Source of the DNA: Ctena decussata
Lineage: Eukaryota; Mollusca; Bivalvia; Lucinida; Lucinidae
DNA length: 64,000 nucleotides
NCBI GenBank assembly: GCA_963989385.1
Contig: OZ022499.1
Span: 51,511,757-51,575,756, forward strand
Direction of reading: 5' to 3'
Both the position numbers and the translations under genes were made by a program. The notes below the pieces were generated by a model that made no database searches, was not told where the DNA came from, and saw only the letters and a program-made list of their open reading frames with translations. Below are positions 44,544 through 56,110 of the stretch, piece after piece. Position 1 is the first letter of the stretch; every line of letters begins with the position of its first letter.

Positions 44544-44750
44544 GGTCGAGTCGGGTAACTTCGGACAGCGGGTAAATTCGGACATACCATTGCAAACAGT
44601 GAAAATCCAGATGAGACGGCTCATGAGCCGTCTCGTTAGGACTTTCACTATTTGTCCATTTATTTTTGTTTTAATTCCGAACAACTGACATATAAAGGAA
44701 ACAATGTCACTGTCCGAATTTACCTTCTGTCCGAAGTTACCCGACCCAAC
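44544..44750. mobile_element. MITE with AGTCGGGTAACTTCGGACAG ends, copy 2
   Basis: Opposite orientation to copy 1 at 42842. The core GATGAGACGGCTCATGAGCC is a near-perfect palindrome, and both ends carry (GT)CGGGTAACTTCGGACAG. Confidence 0.85.
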
Positions 44751-45019
44751 CTACGGAACCCTGGATAGGACATTTGTAATGAGGCCTCGGTGTATTTTGG
44801 TGGACTGGCACACTTTCAGGGAAACCAACTCTGCAATACCATTTTTGTCCCCCTGGAAAATTGGGTAAACATTTGACGGGAAGAATTTGCTCGACTGGGA
44901 GAAAATTTTCTCTTTGAAAAGCTGATCCAATTGTAGAAAGGATTCTGTATCCATGGAAACAATCAGTAAATCATATTTACCCCTACGAAAATGGCATATT
45001 ACAAAAACTTGGATGTTTC

Positions 45020-45915
45020 TCACTCACCCAATACATTTTGTTTACTCAAGAAAATATCTGGAGGTTACAGCATTAAGTTCCATCAACATAATATATAATT
45101 CTTCGTTCACTCAAGCTAATATTTGGAGGCCACAATATAATGTTCTGTTTACTCAAAATAATGTCTGGAGGTCATGATATTTTGTTCACTTAAACTGATA
45201 TCTGAAGGCCACAACAATTTCAATAATTTGCCCATCCAGATAATGACTGTAGGCCGCAACATTTTGTTGACTCAAGATAATAGCTGAAGCCACAAAATAA
45301 AATTTAAACCCTGAAGATATCATCTGGAGGTCAAAATATAATACTTTGTCAACTCAGTTTTATTTTTGGACGCCATAATATAATATTTTTCCCGCAAGAT
45401 AATATCTGAAGGCCGCAACATAATACATTGACCATTCACGTGTCTTGAGGCCCCAATGTTTCACTGAAGATAATATATGAAGCCACAATATAATAATTTG
45501 TACGCTGAAGATAACATCGTGAGGTCAAAATACTTTGTTCACTCAAGATAATTTCTGGAGGCCAGAACATAATATACTTTGGACATTAAAAAGAATTTCT
45601 GGATACCACAAAATATAACATTGTTCGCTCAAAATAATATGTGAAGACCACACGATAAATACTTTGTTCCCCGAAGATAGTATTTATACATGTATTTTGT
45701 TTCCCAAAGATAACATCTAGCTTACACAATATAGTACTTTGTTCCCTCATGTTGATATCTGGAGGTCAAAATACAATTCTTTTGTCCCCCAAGCTTATAT
45801 CCTAAGTAAATAATATAATACTTTGTTTCTTCAAGATTCAATTTGGAGGCCACATTATAATACTTTGTTCCATCCATATTATGTCTGAAAGCATAATTGA
45901 TGAGTTTCTTTTCTC
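45020..45915. repeat. Degenerate minisatellite, ~45-50-bp units
   Basis: Units resemble CTCAAGATAATATCTGGAGG followed by CCACAATATAATACTTTGTT. About eighteen diverged copies are present, and the array continues at 46273-46590 between two small elements. Confidence 0.75.
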
Positions 45916-45920
45916 AATAT

Positions 45921-46272
45921 ATAGAGGATCTTACATGTGTGCTCATGTATTATTGAATTTATTAAACGAGTTGGGGAAAAGATAAGATGCGAGGCTCTGC
46001 CGAGCATCTTATCGTTTTCACCAACGAGTTTAATAAATTCAATAAAACAGGAGCACGAATGCAAGATTCTTTTTTTCATATGACACTAAAATTGCATTTT
46101 ATTAGCAAATTTTGCACTAAAACGTCACGGTTTCGCCATTAGAAAGCGCGACGTTTTATGGACGTCAACGCATAACGTTACGACGTAATTTGCATATTTA
46201 ATCCACTAGTGGATTATCGTTTTTAATGCATGACTTTATTACACTCTCAGATGCGACGTCATATGATAAAAT
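45921..46272. mobile_element. Small element with TAGAGGATCTTAC / GACGTCATATGATAAA ends, copy 2
   Basis: 352 bp. Contains a hairpin (45953-46042) whose arms are GAATTTATTAAACGAGTTGG and CCAACGAGTTTAATAAATTC around GATGCGAGGCTCTGCCGAGC. Closely similar to 46591-46944; inserted in the minisatellite. Confidence 0.75.
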
Positions 46273-46590
46273 ACCTTAAGTCAACAAAATTAATATCAAG
46301 ATAGTATCTTCAGGTAACATAGAATATTTTCTTCCCTCAGATAACATCTAGGGAACAGAATTATAACTTTTTCTCATCGATGATACCTGAATTGCAACTG
46401 ATTATATTTTGTTCATTCAAGATAATTTCTGATAGCCAAAATCAATAATATGTTGGTTCCATTAAGATTATCCTTTGTTCCCTCTTGTTAATATCATCAG
46501 GACTCACTATAACACTATCCTCAATCCTGGTAATATCTTCAGGCTACAGTTTAATAGTTTGTTATCTTAAAAATTATATCTATACGATAC
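46273..46590. repeat. Minisatellite continued
   Basis: More diverged units of the 45.0-45.9 kb array. Confidence 0.6.
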
Positions 46591-46944
46591 ATAGAGGATC
46601 TTACATGAGTGCTGATGTATTTTTGAATTTATTAAACGAGTTGGGGAAAATGATAATATGCGAGGCTCTGCCGAGCATCTTATCATTTTCACCAACGAGT
46701 TTAATAAATTCAATAATACAGGAGCACTAATGCAAGATTCTATTTATCATATGACACTAAAAATCGCATTTTATTAGCACATTTTGCACTAAAACGTCAC
46801 GATTTTGCCATTAGAAAACGCGACGTTTCATGGACGTCAACGCATAACGTTACGACGTAAATTGCATATCTAATCCACTAGTGGATTATCGATTTTAATG
46901 CATGGCTTTATTACACTCTCAGATGCGACGTCATATGATAAAAT
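46591..46944. mobile_element. Small element with TAGAGGATCTTAC / GACGTCATATGATAAA ends, copy 3
   Basis: 354 bp, same structure and orientation as 45921-46272, so it is either a second insertion or a duplication together with minisatellite flank. Confidence 0.75.
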
Positions 46945-47083
46945 GCTTTCCATTGAAAGATAAGATAAACAAAATATACCACTCAAAATAAGTTTTGCAT
47001 CACTATACTTTTTTCCATAGAGGTAATGCAAAACAGTCATAGTTATGGAAGCGTCCTAGTGACAGGTTAAAAAAATATTTATC

Positions 47084-47559
47084 TAATACGTAGGAGATAG
47101 GAAGTCCTACGTAGGACTTAGTAACTCCTACGTAGGACTTACTAACCCCTACGTAGGACATATTAACTCCTACATAGGACTTACTAACTCCTACGTAGGA
47201 GATAATAAGTCCTACGTAGGACTTATTAACACCTACGTAGGACTTACTAACCCCTACGTAGGAGATCATAAGTCCTACGTAGGACTTACTATCTCCTACG
47301 TAGGACTTACTAACTCCTACGTAGGACTTTCTAACACCTACGTAGGACTTAGTTACTCCTACGTAGGACTTACTAACGCCTACGTAGGAGATAATAAGTC
47401 CTACGTAGGACTTAGTAACTCCTACGTAGGACTGAGTAACTCCTACGTAGGAGATAATAAGTCCTACGTAGGACTTAGTAACTCCTACGTAGGACTTACT
47501 ATTTCCTACGTAGGACTTAGTAAGTCCTACGTAGGACTTAGTAAGTCCTACGTAGGAGA
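47084..47559. repeat. TCCTACGTAGGA array, left
   Basis: About 23 palindromic 12-mers at ~20-bp spacing with CTTACTAA, CTTAGTAA or GATAATAAG spacers. Confidence 0.95.
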
Positions 47560-47954
47560 TAAATATAACAGAAAGAAATAGTCATAAGAAAGCCAGAAAC
47601 TGCTACAGTATGTACTCAGCAGGCGTATAAGGTTGAAAATACGTCGTTTAAACATGTTTGCAACATAATCACTTTGCATCGACGTCGATATGACGTTGTT
47701 TGAACGTTGTTTGAACGTTGTTTGACACATCCAGATCTGGCATAGATCTTAGATTTGTAGCTTGTCTTGAGTCACCTTCTTTCGGAGTGTTAGTGTAAAT
47801 GCTGTAGTCCTTTGACAAAATGTAGTTCGTGAACGTGTGTCAATTTTTCCGTGCGTGTGTGTTTGTGTGTGTGTGTGTATGTGTGTTCGTGAACTTGTGT
47901 CATTTTTTCCGTGTGTGTGTGCGTGCGTGCGTGCGTGCATTGGTGCGTGCAAGC

Positions 47955-47956
<2 letters not shown>
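47560..47956. other. Interior of the TACGTA element
   Basis: Includes GACGTTGTTTGAACGTTG (47690-47720) and diverged GT-rich sequence from 47855. No gene. Confidence 0.5.

Positions 47957-48040
<84 letters not shown>
47957..48040. repeat. (GT)n microsatellite
   Basis: About 84 bp. Cysteine/valine-rich frames over it are artefacts. Confidence 0.95.
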
Positions 48041-48042
<2 letters not shown>

Positions 48043-48200
48043 CTATCCCTATTGGTTTTTAGGGCAGAATGTGGGATTTGATTGTAGTAATTCCTGATTA
48101 TTGCCTATCTTTTTTCTTTACTTTAATTTATCTGCTTCAAAACCTGTTACTCTAGGACATGTGGCCAGGCTTTAACAACGTCATAATAACGTTAATAATT

Positions 48201-48437
48201 TGAGCTGCGACACGAGAAAACCAACAAGCGGTTGTGCAAACAGCGCAGACTCAGATGCGCCTAGGCATCAACCCAGTCTGATCAGAACCTTCACTAAGCG
48301 CATTAAGGGTACCTAAGGGTCTAAGCTATCTCCATGCGGACAGCGAAGTCTCTGGTCAGGCTGAACGGATGCCCAGGCTGATCTGAGTCTGCACTGGGTG
48401 CACAACCACTTTGTTGGTTTTCTTGTGTCGCGGCCCA
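48201..48437. mobile_element. Palindromic MITE, copy I
   Basis: Nested inside the 2.64-kb TACGTA element; both arms present with several substitutions. Flanks ATTT and AATC differ. Confidence 0.88.
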
Positions 48438-48960
48438 ATCGTTTATTGATCTCAGACAAGACAAGAAATATTCGTTCAGAGGGCTGCATAACCCGCGGAT
48501 CAAATATTTACTTTTCACAATATATAACAATAATTTAAAAGCTGTTTGTATTAATACACAGCTGGATAAATTTACGCTGTTACATGAAAGCGATTTGATC
48601 AAGTATTTCTTAATCTATTCACCATGCATCGGTAATCTCGCTATTGAGAAGATGCTTTAGGATGATTAGAAAATGTAGCTTTTTTATTCTCCATTGACAG
48701 AAAATAAGACTGTTGCAATATGTAACAATGTAATTGTGACTTCATTTTATCAGATACTTAAAAGCATTATCCAAAAAATAAAGTTGCATTAGAATGGAAA
48801 TAACCATAATACAGTTTTCCCGTAATTGAGATGCAGATTAATAAATAATACGTTTCGAATTTATGAATTTTGTTATATAAATAACATTATTTGAAGCGGC
48901 AGTAATTTGAGCACAGATACACTTAAAATACAAGTTAAATATCTCTTACGTATGAAACAG
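48438..48960. other. Interior of the TACGTA element
   Basis: AT-rich, nothing recognised. Confidence 0.4.
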
Positions 48961-49652
48961 CTAAGTCCTACGTAGGAGATAGTAACTCCTACGTAGGACT
49001 TACTAAGTCCTACGTAGGACTTATTATCTCATACGTAGGAGTTAGTAAGTCCTACGTAGGAGTTACTAAGTCCTACGTAGGAGTTAGTAAGTCCTACGTA
49101 GGAGTTACTAAGTCCTACGTAGGAGTTACTAAGTCCTACGTAGGACTTAATAAATCCTACGTAGGAGTTACTAAGTCCTACGTAGGAGTTAATAAGTCCT
49201 ACGTAGGACTTAATAAATCCTACGTAGGAGTTACTAAGTCCTACGTAGGAGTTGTTATCTCATACGTAGGAGTTAGTAAGTCCTACGTAGGAGTTACTAA
49301 GTCCTACGTAGGACTTAATAACTCCTACGTAGGAGTTAATAAGTCCTACGTAGGAGTTAATAAGTCCTACGTAGGACTTAATAAATCCTACGTAGGAGTT
49401 ACTAAGTCCTACGTAGGAGTTATTAAGTCCTACGTAGGAGTTAGTAAGTCCTACGTAGGAGTTAGTAAGTCCTACGTAGGAGTTAGTAAGTCCTACGTAG
49501 GAGTTAGTAAGTCCTACGTAGGACTTAGTAAGTCCTACGTATGAGTTATTAAGTCGTACGTAGGAGTTAGTAAGTCCTACGTAGGAGTTACTAAGTCCTA
49601 CGTAGGAGTTACTAAGTCCTACGTAGGACTTCCTATCTCCTACGTATGAGAT
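48961..49652. repeat. TCCTACGTAGGA array, right
   Basis: About 34 palindromic units with GTTACTAAG, GTTAGTAAG or CTTAATAAA spacers, i.e. predominantly the inverse spacer orientation of the left array. Confidence 0.95.
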
Positions 49653-49689
49653 AAATATTTTTTTAACCTGTCACTAGGACGCTTCCATA

Positions 49690-50522
49690 CATATTTCACC
49701 TGTGTTAAAGTCATGTGAGTAGCAATGAAATATATGGTCATTTGTATGACTAAAAGTTTTATAATTCGGAATTATAAATGTGAAAATTTGATCTTTGGTA
49801 TCTTCCATCTTGGCTTTTAAATAGTGAAATTAAAATCTAAATAAAAGTCTTTGTCAGTCAGAAACCTTTTTCTACCCCGACGAGGGTCAGTTCTGTCCTC
49901 AGTTTTGTCAGGTGTTTAGAGAGACATAGGTCTGTGAGTTACAGAACCCATAAAGCAAAATAGAGGCATTCTTTACTTGTATACTTCTTCGATATAAGTT
50001 GATTTAACATTATGCCTATGAGAAAATATAACGTAATGCAATGCTTCTTTTGAGCAGTGTACATGTCCGTTCCGGGACTGTAATTAAGAGGGCTTTAAAT
50101 GCAATGGTCTTTATTTGACTAGCATCTACTTCAATTGTGCAGCTTAAATTACAAATAAGGCATATCAACGACACATTATACTCACTGTTTTTATTTAAAT
50201 AATATCAGTTACGAATTGCTCTTCCATGAATAATTGACAACTTAGGATGAATCGATAAAACTGAACTCAATCGTGATAAAAGATACCTTAAATCAGTCTG
50301 CGTATCCTCGAAGCCTGACCAATCTTCCCTGCTCGTATTAACCATGAGAATCAACAAATGCCCGTATACAGATCCCTTGTCTCATGATATGTTGATAGAA
50401 GATGGACAATTGACTTTGGCCAATGTCACTAATGACCGTAACCGCTAAAAATCATAGGGGTTGAAGTGGACTACATTTCCATAACACAAAGCACAACAGG
50501 AACAGAAAAATGCACTGTTTCA
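49690..50522. other. No gene or repeat recognised
   Basis: AT-rich flanking sequence. Confidence 0.35.
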
Positions 50523-50814
50523 GCTTTTTATACCCCGCCACACGTTAGTGGCGGGGTATTATGTTTTCCCACTGGCTGTCCGTGTGTCTGTCCGTCCGTC
50601 CGTCGTACGTACGTCTGTCCGTCCATCCGTCCGTCCGTCCGTGAGCACTTCGTTTCCGTTCGATAACTTGAGTATTTATTAACGGATTTTCTCCAATCTT
50701 GGTATGTGCATTGATCATGGGAAGATCTTGGCTGGGATTGTTAATGGGCAGATTTCGATGTCTTCTGATGGAGTTATTGCCCTTGGCGGGGTATTACGCA
50801 GTCGTTTACGATGC
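50523..50814 (+). repeat. Dispersed repeat with TACCCCGCCAC...GTGGCGGGGTA hairpin
   Basis: ACCCCGCCACACGTTAGTGG and CGGGGTAT form a hairpin at 50532-50560, followed by CCGTCCGTC runs (50580-50642); GGCGGGGTATTAC returns at 50788. The 66-codon frame across the CCGT runs is an artefact. Confidence 0.6.
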
Positions 50815-51403
50815 TTTTATTCCCATTTAAAAGCCTAAAGGACAAAATTGGACCTTGCCATACAATAGGTCAAGGTCAACCGCAAGTCTTCACTCATGTA
50901 ATATTTGTAGTACTAGAGCCCCAGATGCTACATACCAAGTTTCAAGGCCATCGGCACAGTGGTTCTGAAGTAGAAGATTTGTAAATGTTTTACCATAAAT
51001 GAGCATGAGGGCCATCTTGGTCATGTGACCTGGACCAAATATATAAACTTTCTTTTCCCCAATCCTGAAGGCTGCATATGAAATTTGATTGAAATTGGCT
51101 CACTAATTTCAGAGAAGAAGTCCTTTGAGAACGTTCTCAGACCACGGACAAGTGAACTTTGGCAAAAGTCACTAAATGACTTTGACCTTTAAAATTTATA
51201 GGGGTTGAATTAGAATGCATTTCCATATCACAGACCACAACAGCAAAAGAAAAATACACTTTTTCAGCTTTCCCCATTCAAAAGCCTAAAGAACCAAATT
51301 TGACCTTGCCATAAAATAGGTCAAGGTCTAACGAGGATCATTTTTTGTATAAACTTTGTAGTACTAGAGTCCCAGATGCTACATAACAAGTTTCAAGGCA
51401 ATC

Positions 51404-51436
<33 letters not shown>

Positions 51437-52720
51437 GGTTGTTACCATATAGGGATATGGCAGCCATCTTGGTCATGTGACCTGGACCCAATATTCCATC
51501 ATTTTCCTCTTTACCTGAAGGCTTCTTTTGAAATTTGGTTTCAATCGGCCAGGTGGTTTCTGAGAAAAAGTCATTTGAGGATGTTGGACCATATATAGGC
51601 ATGGCGGCTGTCTTGGTCATGTGACCTGGACCAAATATTCTATCTTTCTTTCCCCCTTTGCCAGAAGGTTGCATATGAAATTTGATTGAAATTGGCCCAC
51701 TAGTTTCAGAGAAGTCCTTTGAAAATGTTGACAAATAACAGATCATTGACATTAAATGACCTTGACCTTAATGGCCTTGACCTCTAGAATTTATAGGGAT
51801 TGAAAATGACTGCATTTTCATATCACAGAGGACAATAGCACCAGAAAATGCAAATTTTTCAGCTTTCAGCATTCAAAAGCCTAGGGGACCAAATTTGGCC
51901 TTGCCAAAACATAGGCCAAGGTCAACCCAGGGTCATTATTTATTTTCTTATTGTAGTACTAGAGTTCCAAATGCTACATACCAAGTTTCTAGGCAATCGG
52001 CCGAGTGGCTCTGGAGAAGAAGATTTTTTAAGGTTTTTACTATATATAGACATGGCGGCCATCTTGGTCATGTGATCTGGACCAAATATTCCATCTTTCT
52101 TTTCCCCTTTGCTTGAAGGCTGCATATGAAATTTGATTGAATTGGCTTAGTAGTTTCAGAGGAGAAGTCCTTTGGGGATGTTGACAAATGACAGCCCATT
52201 GACCTTAGGCTAAGGTCATTAAATGACTATTACCTCTAGAATTTACAGGGATTGAAATTGACTGCTTTTCAATATCACAGAGCACAATAGCACTAGAAAA
52301 ATGCACTTTTTCAGCTTTTCCCATTCAAAAGCATAGGGGACCAAATTTGGCCTTGCCATAAAATAGGTCATGGTCAACCCAGGGTCATTATTTATATAAA
52401 CTTTATAGTACTATAGTCTCATATGCTACATAACAAGTTTCAAGGCAATCGGTCCAGTGGTTCTGGCGAAGACGATTTTTAAAGTTTTTATCGTATATGG
52501 GGATGGCGGCCATCTTGGTCATGTGACCTGGACCAAATGTATAAACTTTTGTTCCCCCATCCCATATGAAATTTGGTTTCAATTGGCCCAGTGGTTTCTG
52601 AGAAGAGAAGATGCTTAAAGGGTGTGGAAGACGACGGACGGACGACGACGACGGACGACGGAGACCTGCCTATACTATAAGCTCACCTTTGAGTCTTCGG
52701 CTTAAGTGAGCTAAAAACAG
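50815..52720 (+). repeat. Tandem repeat array, ~455-bp units
   Basis: CCCATTCAAAAGCCTAAAGG-like starts occur near 50815, 51270, 51862 and 52316. The second unit is ~592 bp because the GGCATGGCGGCCATCTTGG block is duplicated (about 51450 and 51595). The array closes with GACGACGACGGACGACGGAG and TCTTCGGCTTAAGTGAGCT, the terminal segment also seen at 31.3 and 36.45 kb. Confidence 0.8.
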
Positions 52721-54134
52721 CTTTGATATATATAAAATCCCTCATTCACGAGAACCATTTCAGCAACAAAGTTTTCTTTATATACGTTTATACCACTGAC
52801 AGCAATTTGAATGTCCTCTGAAAGTTTTACACCAATGGAAACATAAAAAGACTCGGCCTAACCGAACATGAACAGACTTCATTAAAACCAGTTCCAGGAG
52901 CACTAGTTGGTTTAAGGCATGCGCAAACCTGGAGCAAGGTCGTAACTAGGGGCTATTTAAATACCTTAAGAAGTACTGTAGGTGTAGAGCTCCTTAGATG
53001 TTTCATACAGTTGTGTTATGGTAGTTTCTATTGAACAAATATATACTATGCAAAATATATTTAGCAATTTTTTTATGTTTTGCAATTTTTCTCATTACTC
53101 AAGTGTAACATTGAGCAAAATTACACTGCAAGGAAGGGAACAGTATTTGGGGCTTAAGATACCATGGAATTACAGGAGCCATCTTTAAATTAGATAGTCG
53201 GGAAATGCGATAAGCGCGAAAGGGATCAGTAGCCAAAAGTCGCATTCATTAGAAATGTCACAGGGTGAAAATATTTCATCTTAAAAACCCTTTACTAAAG
53301 TCTCTCCCAGTTCAATTTATCCTATATTTCATGTCATTCCACTCATATTCCCCATAGCTCAAATACTCTTAAGCATTATTTTAAAAGTTAGCGAATATCC
53401 GTTTCCGGTTTTTGTCCTTACGTAATTTAGCGCGCGCGATTCACTTCACTGACTCACGCTTGCATGCGCACGCACAACAAAGCGTCACTGACATCTAAAC
53501 ACTGCAGTTTGGTCCAATGTGCAATGATTTGTGGGTGTTACAATTCAAAGGAGAATAAAAACCCAAGAAAAACAACAGGCTTACCTCAGGATCACTCCAT
53601 GATAAATTTAACTGTGAGGTTTCTTCCGTCAAGTGTAACGTACATGTAACTATGAAATAATTATGACGTTAGTCTAAGACTTTTGGCTTATTCTCAGTAG
53701 TCCGGAAGAATTTACTTTCAGAATTGTTTACAATAGCATATCGGTAGCAACCAAGCACTCATACATTAGAAAGTGATTCAAGAAATACCAATCAGAAACA
53801 ATGTTTTAAGACGATAACGTAAAAACAAGGGGAAGCGTCAAATTTTCAAACTTGGTAAACCCCACACTCGTTGCATATTCAAATGTTTCAAAGTGTTTCC
53901 TTTATTTGAACAGCCAAACAGCCGCATCCTTTTGGATTTTGTACATGATCAAGACTGTCCTTTACATACAATGATCTTAAAATCTGACGTCACGGTTATA
54001 CAAACGCTGCAGTTGATCGTTGTTGAATGTTTTATACGGCAATCCAACTCGGACGATCAGGGCTTGTATCTTTATGCAAAGTGACAACAAACGCCTAATA
54101 TGAGGGTTCTGGAACAGACAAAACAATTGTTATA
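52721..54134. other. Mostly unrecognised; weak zinc-finger-like frame at 53464-53646
   Basis: The short plus-strand frame contains QCAMICGCYNSKENKNPRKT, reminiscent of the start of a THAP (C2CH) domain. The remaining domain residues cannot be seen. No other feature. Confidence 0.25.
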
Positions 54135-54372
54135 TGAGCCGCGACGCGAGAAAACCAACAAAGTGGTTGTGCGCCCAGCGCAGACTCAGATCAGCCTGGG
54201 CATCTGCCGAGTCTGATCAGAGTCTTCGCTGTCCGCATGGAGCTAGCTTAGACCCTTAGCTATCCTTAAAGCGCTCAGCAAAGAGTCTGGTCAAACAGGG
54301 CGGATGCCCAGGCTGGTCTGAGTCTGCGCTACGCGCACAGCCACATTGTTGGTTTTCTCGTGTCGCGGCTCA
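54135..54372. mobile_element. Palindromic MITE, copy J
   Basis: Full-length; flanks ATAT and AATT both fit ANNT but differ from each other. Confidence 0.9.
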
Positions 54373-54459
54373 ATTAATTTATTTTGCATAGTATATGAAA
54401 TAAAGCAGGTCAGTTTCACAAAATTTCAAAATGCACCTGCGTATTTGTGAACAGATAAA

Positions 54460-54697
54460 TGAGCCGCGACACGACAAAACCAACAATGTGGCTGTGCGCC
54501 CAGCGCAGACTCAGATCAGCCTGGTCATCCACGCAGTTTGACTAGACGCTTCGTTAAGTGTTCAAAGGGTAGCTAATGGTCTAAGCTACCTCGACGCGGA
54601 CAGTGAAGACTCTGATCAGACTGGGCGGATGCCCAGGCTGATCTGAGTCTGCGCTGGGCGCACAACCACATTGTTGGTTTTCTCGTGTCGCGGCTCA
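54460..54697. mobile_element. Palindromic MITE, copy K
   Basis: Full-length; left end of the ACACGACAAAACC subfamily; AAAT direct repeats on both sides. Confidence 0.92.
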
Positions 54698-54787
54698 AAT
54701 ATCCCTTGCTGTGGAGGTCGCAGAACTCAAGAAAGCCAGGTGCACACGTGCCGTATTAAGACGAGTTTTCTCATGCTTCGCTTGAAA

Positions 54788-55024
54788 TGAGCCTCGACCC
54801 GACAAAATCGACAAAGTGGCATGTGCGCCCAGCGAAGACTGAGGTCAGCCTGGGCAGCCGCCTAGTCTGAAAGTCTTCACTGAGCGCTTAAATGGTAGCA
54901 AAGGGTCTAGGCTACTTCCATGCTGACAGTCAATACTCTGATCAGACTGGGTGGATGCCCAGGCTGATCTGAGTCCTCGCCAGGTGCACATGAAGCTTTG
55001 TTGGTTTTGTCGTGTTGCGGCTCA
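54788..55024. mobile_element. Palindromic MITE, copy L
   Basis: GTGGCATGTGCG subfamily, diverged; flanks AAAT and AGAT. Confidence 0.88.
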
Positions 55025-55212
55025 GATATTTGCAACGACAAAGCTATGTGCAATGGAACGTTAAAAAGTGTTAGATAAATGTCGAATCAAGCTGGATTCA
55101 TACTCTTTACCGTTCACTGTGAAACAACACTCAGGGGTCCAATAAATGTTGTAGCAAAGAACATAATTATGAATTTTGTATCAGACTGTAAAGCTGCAAT
55201 GCAAACTGCAAT

Positions 55213-55450
55213 TGAGCCGCGACACGACAAAACCAACAATGTGGTTGTGCGCCCAGCACAGACTCAGGTCAGCCTGGGCATCCGCCCAGTCTGATCAGAG
55301 TCCTCGCTGTCCGCATGGAGGTATCTTAGACCCTAAGCTACCCTTCGAGCACTTAACAAAGAGTCTGATCAAACTGGGCGGCTGCCCAGACTGATCTGAG
55401 TCTTCGCTGGGCGGACAACCACTTTGTTCGTTTTCGCGTGTCGCGGCTCA
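55213..55450. mobile_element. Palindromic MITE, copy M
   Basis: Full-length with AATT direct repeats. Confidence 0.92.
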
Positions 55451-55724
55451 ATTTTACTTATATATATTTTATGGAGACAATCGATCTGTCTGCGTATTTA
55501 GACAAAAACGTATATCTTTTCAAAACAAAACATAAATGATGAAAATAAACTAAACCAGACACCCTCTAATTGACTTATGAACTCATCCAATTTATAAGGA
55601 CAGAAAAGTCCAACAGACATAAAAGGGGTTAAGATTGACATCCATCTATGCCAGTCTTTTCTGTCATAACTTGTTTGTACAATTTGAAAGACTGGAATGA
55701 GAAAGTCACGATAATTTCACTAAA
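55451..55724. other. Spacer between MITE copies
   Basis: Nothing recognised; 55560-55690 resembles 57360-57430 (AACTCATCCAATTTATAAGG against CACATCTAATTCATAAGG), a probable duplicated piece of the FReD intron. Confidence 0.4.
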
Positions 55725-56025
55725 TGAGCCGCGTGACGACAAAACCAACAAAGTGGTTGTGCGCCCAGCGCAGACTCAGATCAGCCTGGGCATCCGCCAA
55801 GTCTGATCAGAGTCTTCGCTATCCGCCCAGCGAAGACTCAGATCGGCCTGGACATCCGCCCAGTCTGATCAGACTAGTTCCTGAGCGCTTAAAGTGCAGC
55901 TAAGTGTCTAAGGTACCTCCATGCGGACAGCGATGACTCTGATCAAACTGGGCGGATGCCCTGGCTGATCTGAGTCTGCGCTGGGCGCACAACCACTTTG
56001 TTGGTTTTCCCGTGTCGCGGCTCCA
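55725..56025. mobile_element. Palindromic MITE, copy N, with internal duplication
   Basis: 301 bp instead of ~238 because the left-arm segment GCCCAGCG(C/A)AGACTCAGATC... CCGCC(A/C)AGTCTGATCAGA is present twice. It ends 85 bp 3' of the FReD stop codon. Confidence 0.88.
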
Positions 56026-56110
56026 TTATGTAGAATAACGGAGTCAAACGATCTGTAGCGTAGTCGATGGCGAGTATAACGGAGTCGAACGAGGCCTCCC
56101 GACTGACAAT

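Larger units (their letters stand above)
47046..49687. mobile_element. 2.64-kb element with terminal inverted repeats and TACGTA arrays
   Basis: TGGAAGCGTCCTAGTGACAG, then GTTAAAAAAATATTTATCT and ATACGTAGGAGATAGGAAG at the left is matched as a complement at 49625-49687, with one or two differences. TA lies on both sides, as expected for Tc1/mariner-like targets. Just inside each end is an array of the palindrome TCCTACGTAGGA. The middle (47560-48960) holds a (GT)n tract and a nested palindromic MITE. No transposase was found. Confidence 0.8.

Noticed and set aside
47003..47269. Frame with repeated SYVGV peptides
   Set aside because: Translation of the TCCTACGTAGGA array.
47829..48097. Cysteine/valine-rich frames over (GT)n
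   Set aside because: Simple-repeat translation; no flanking gene structure.
47084..49652. TACGTA arrays looked at first like a CRISPR array
   Set aside because: The repeat is a 12-bp palindrome with 8-bp near-constant spacers, in a eukaryotic transposon; there are no unique spacers and no cas genes.
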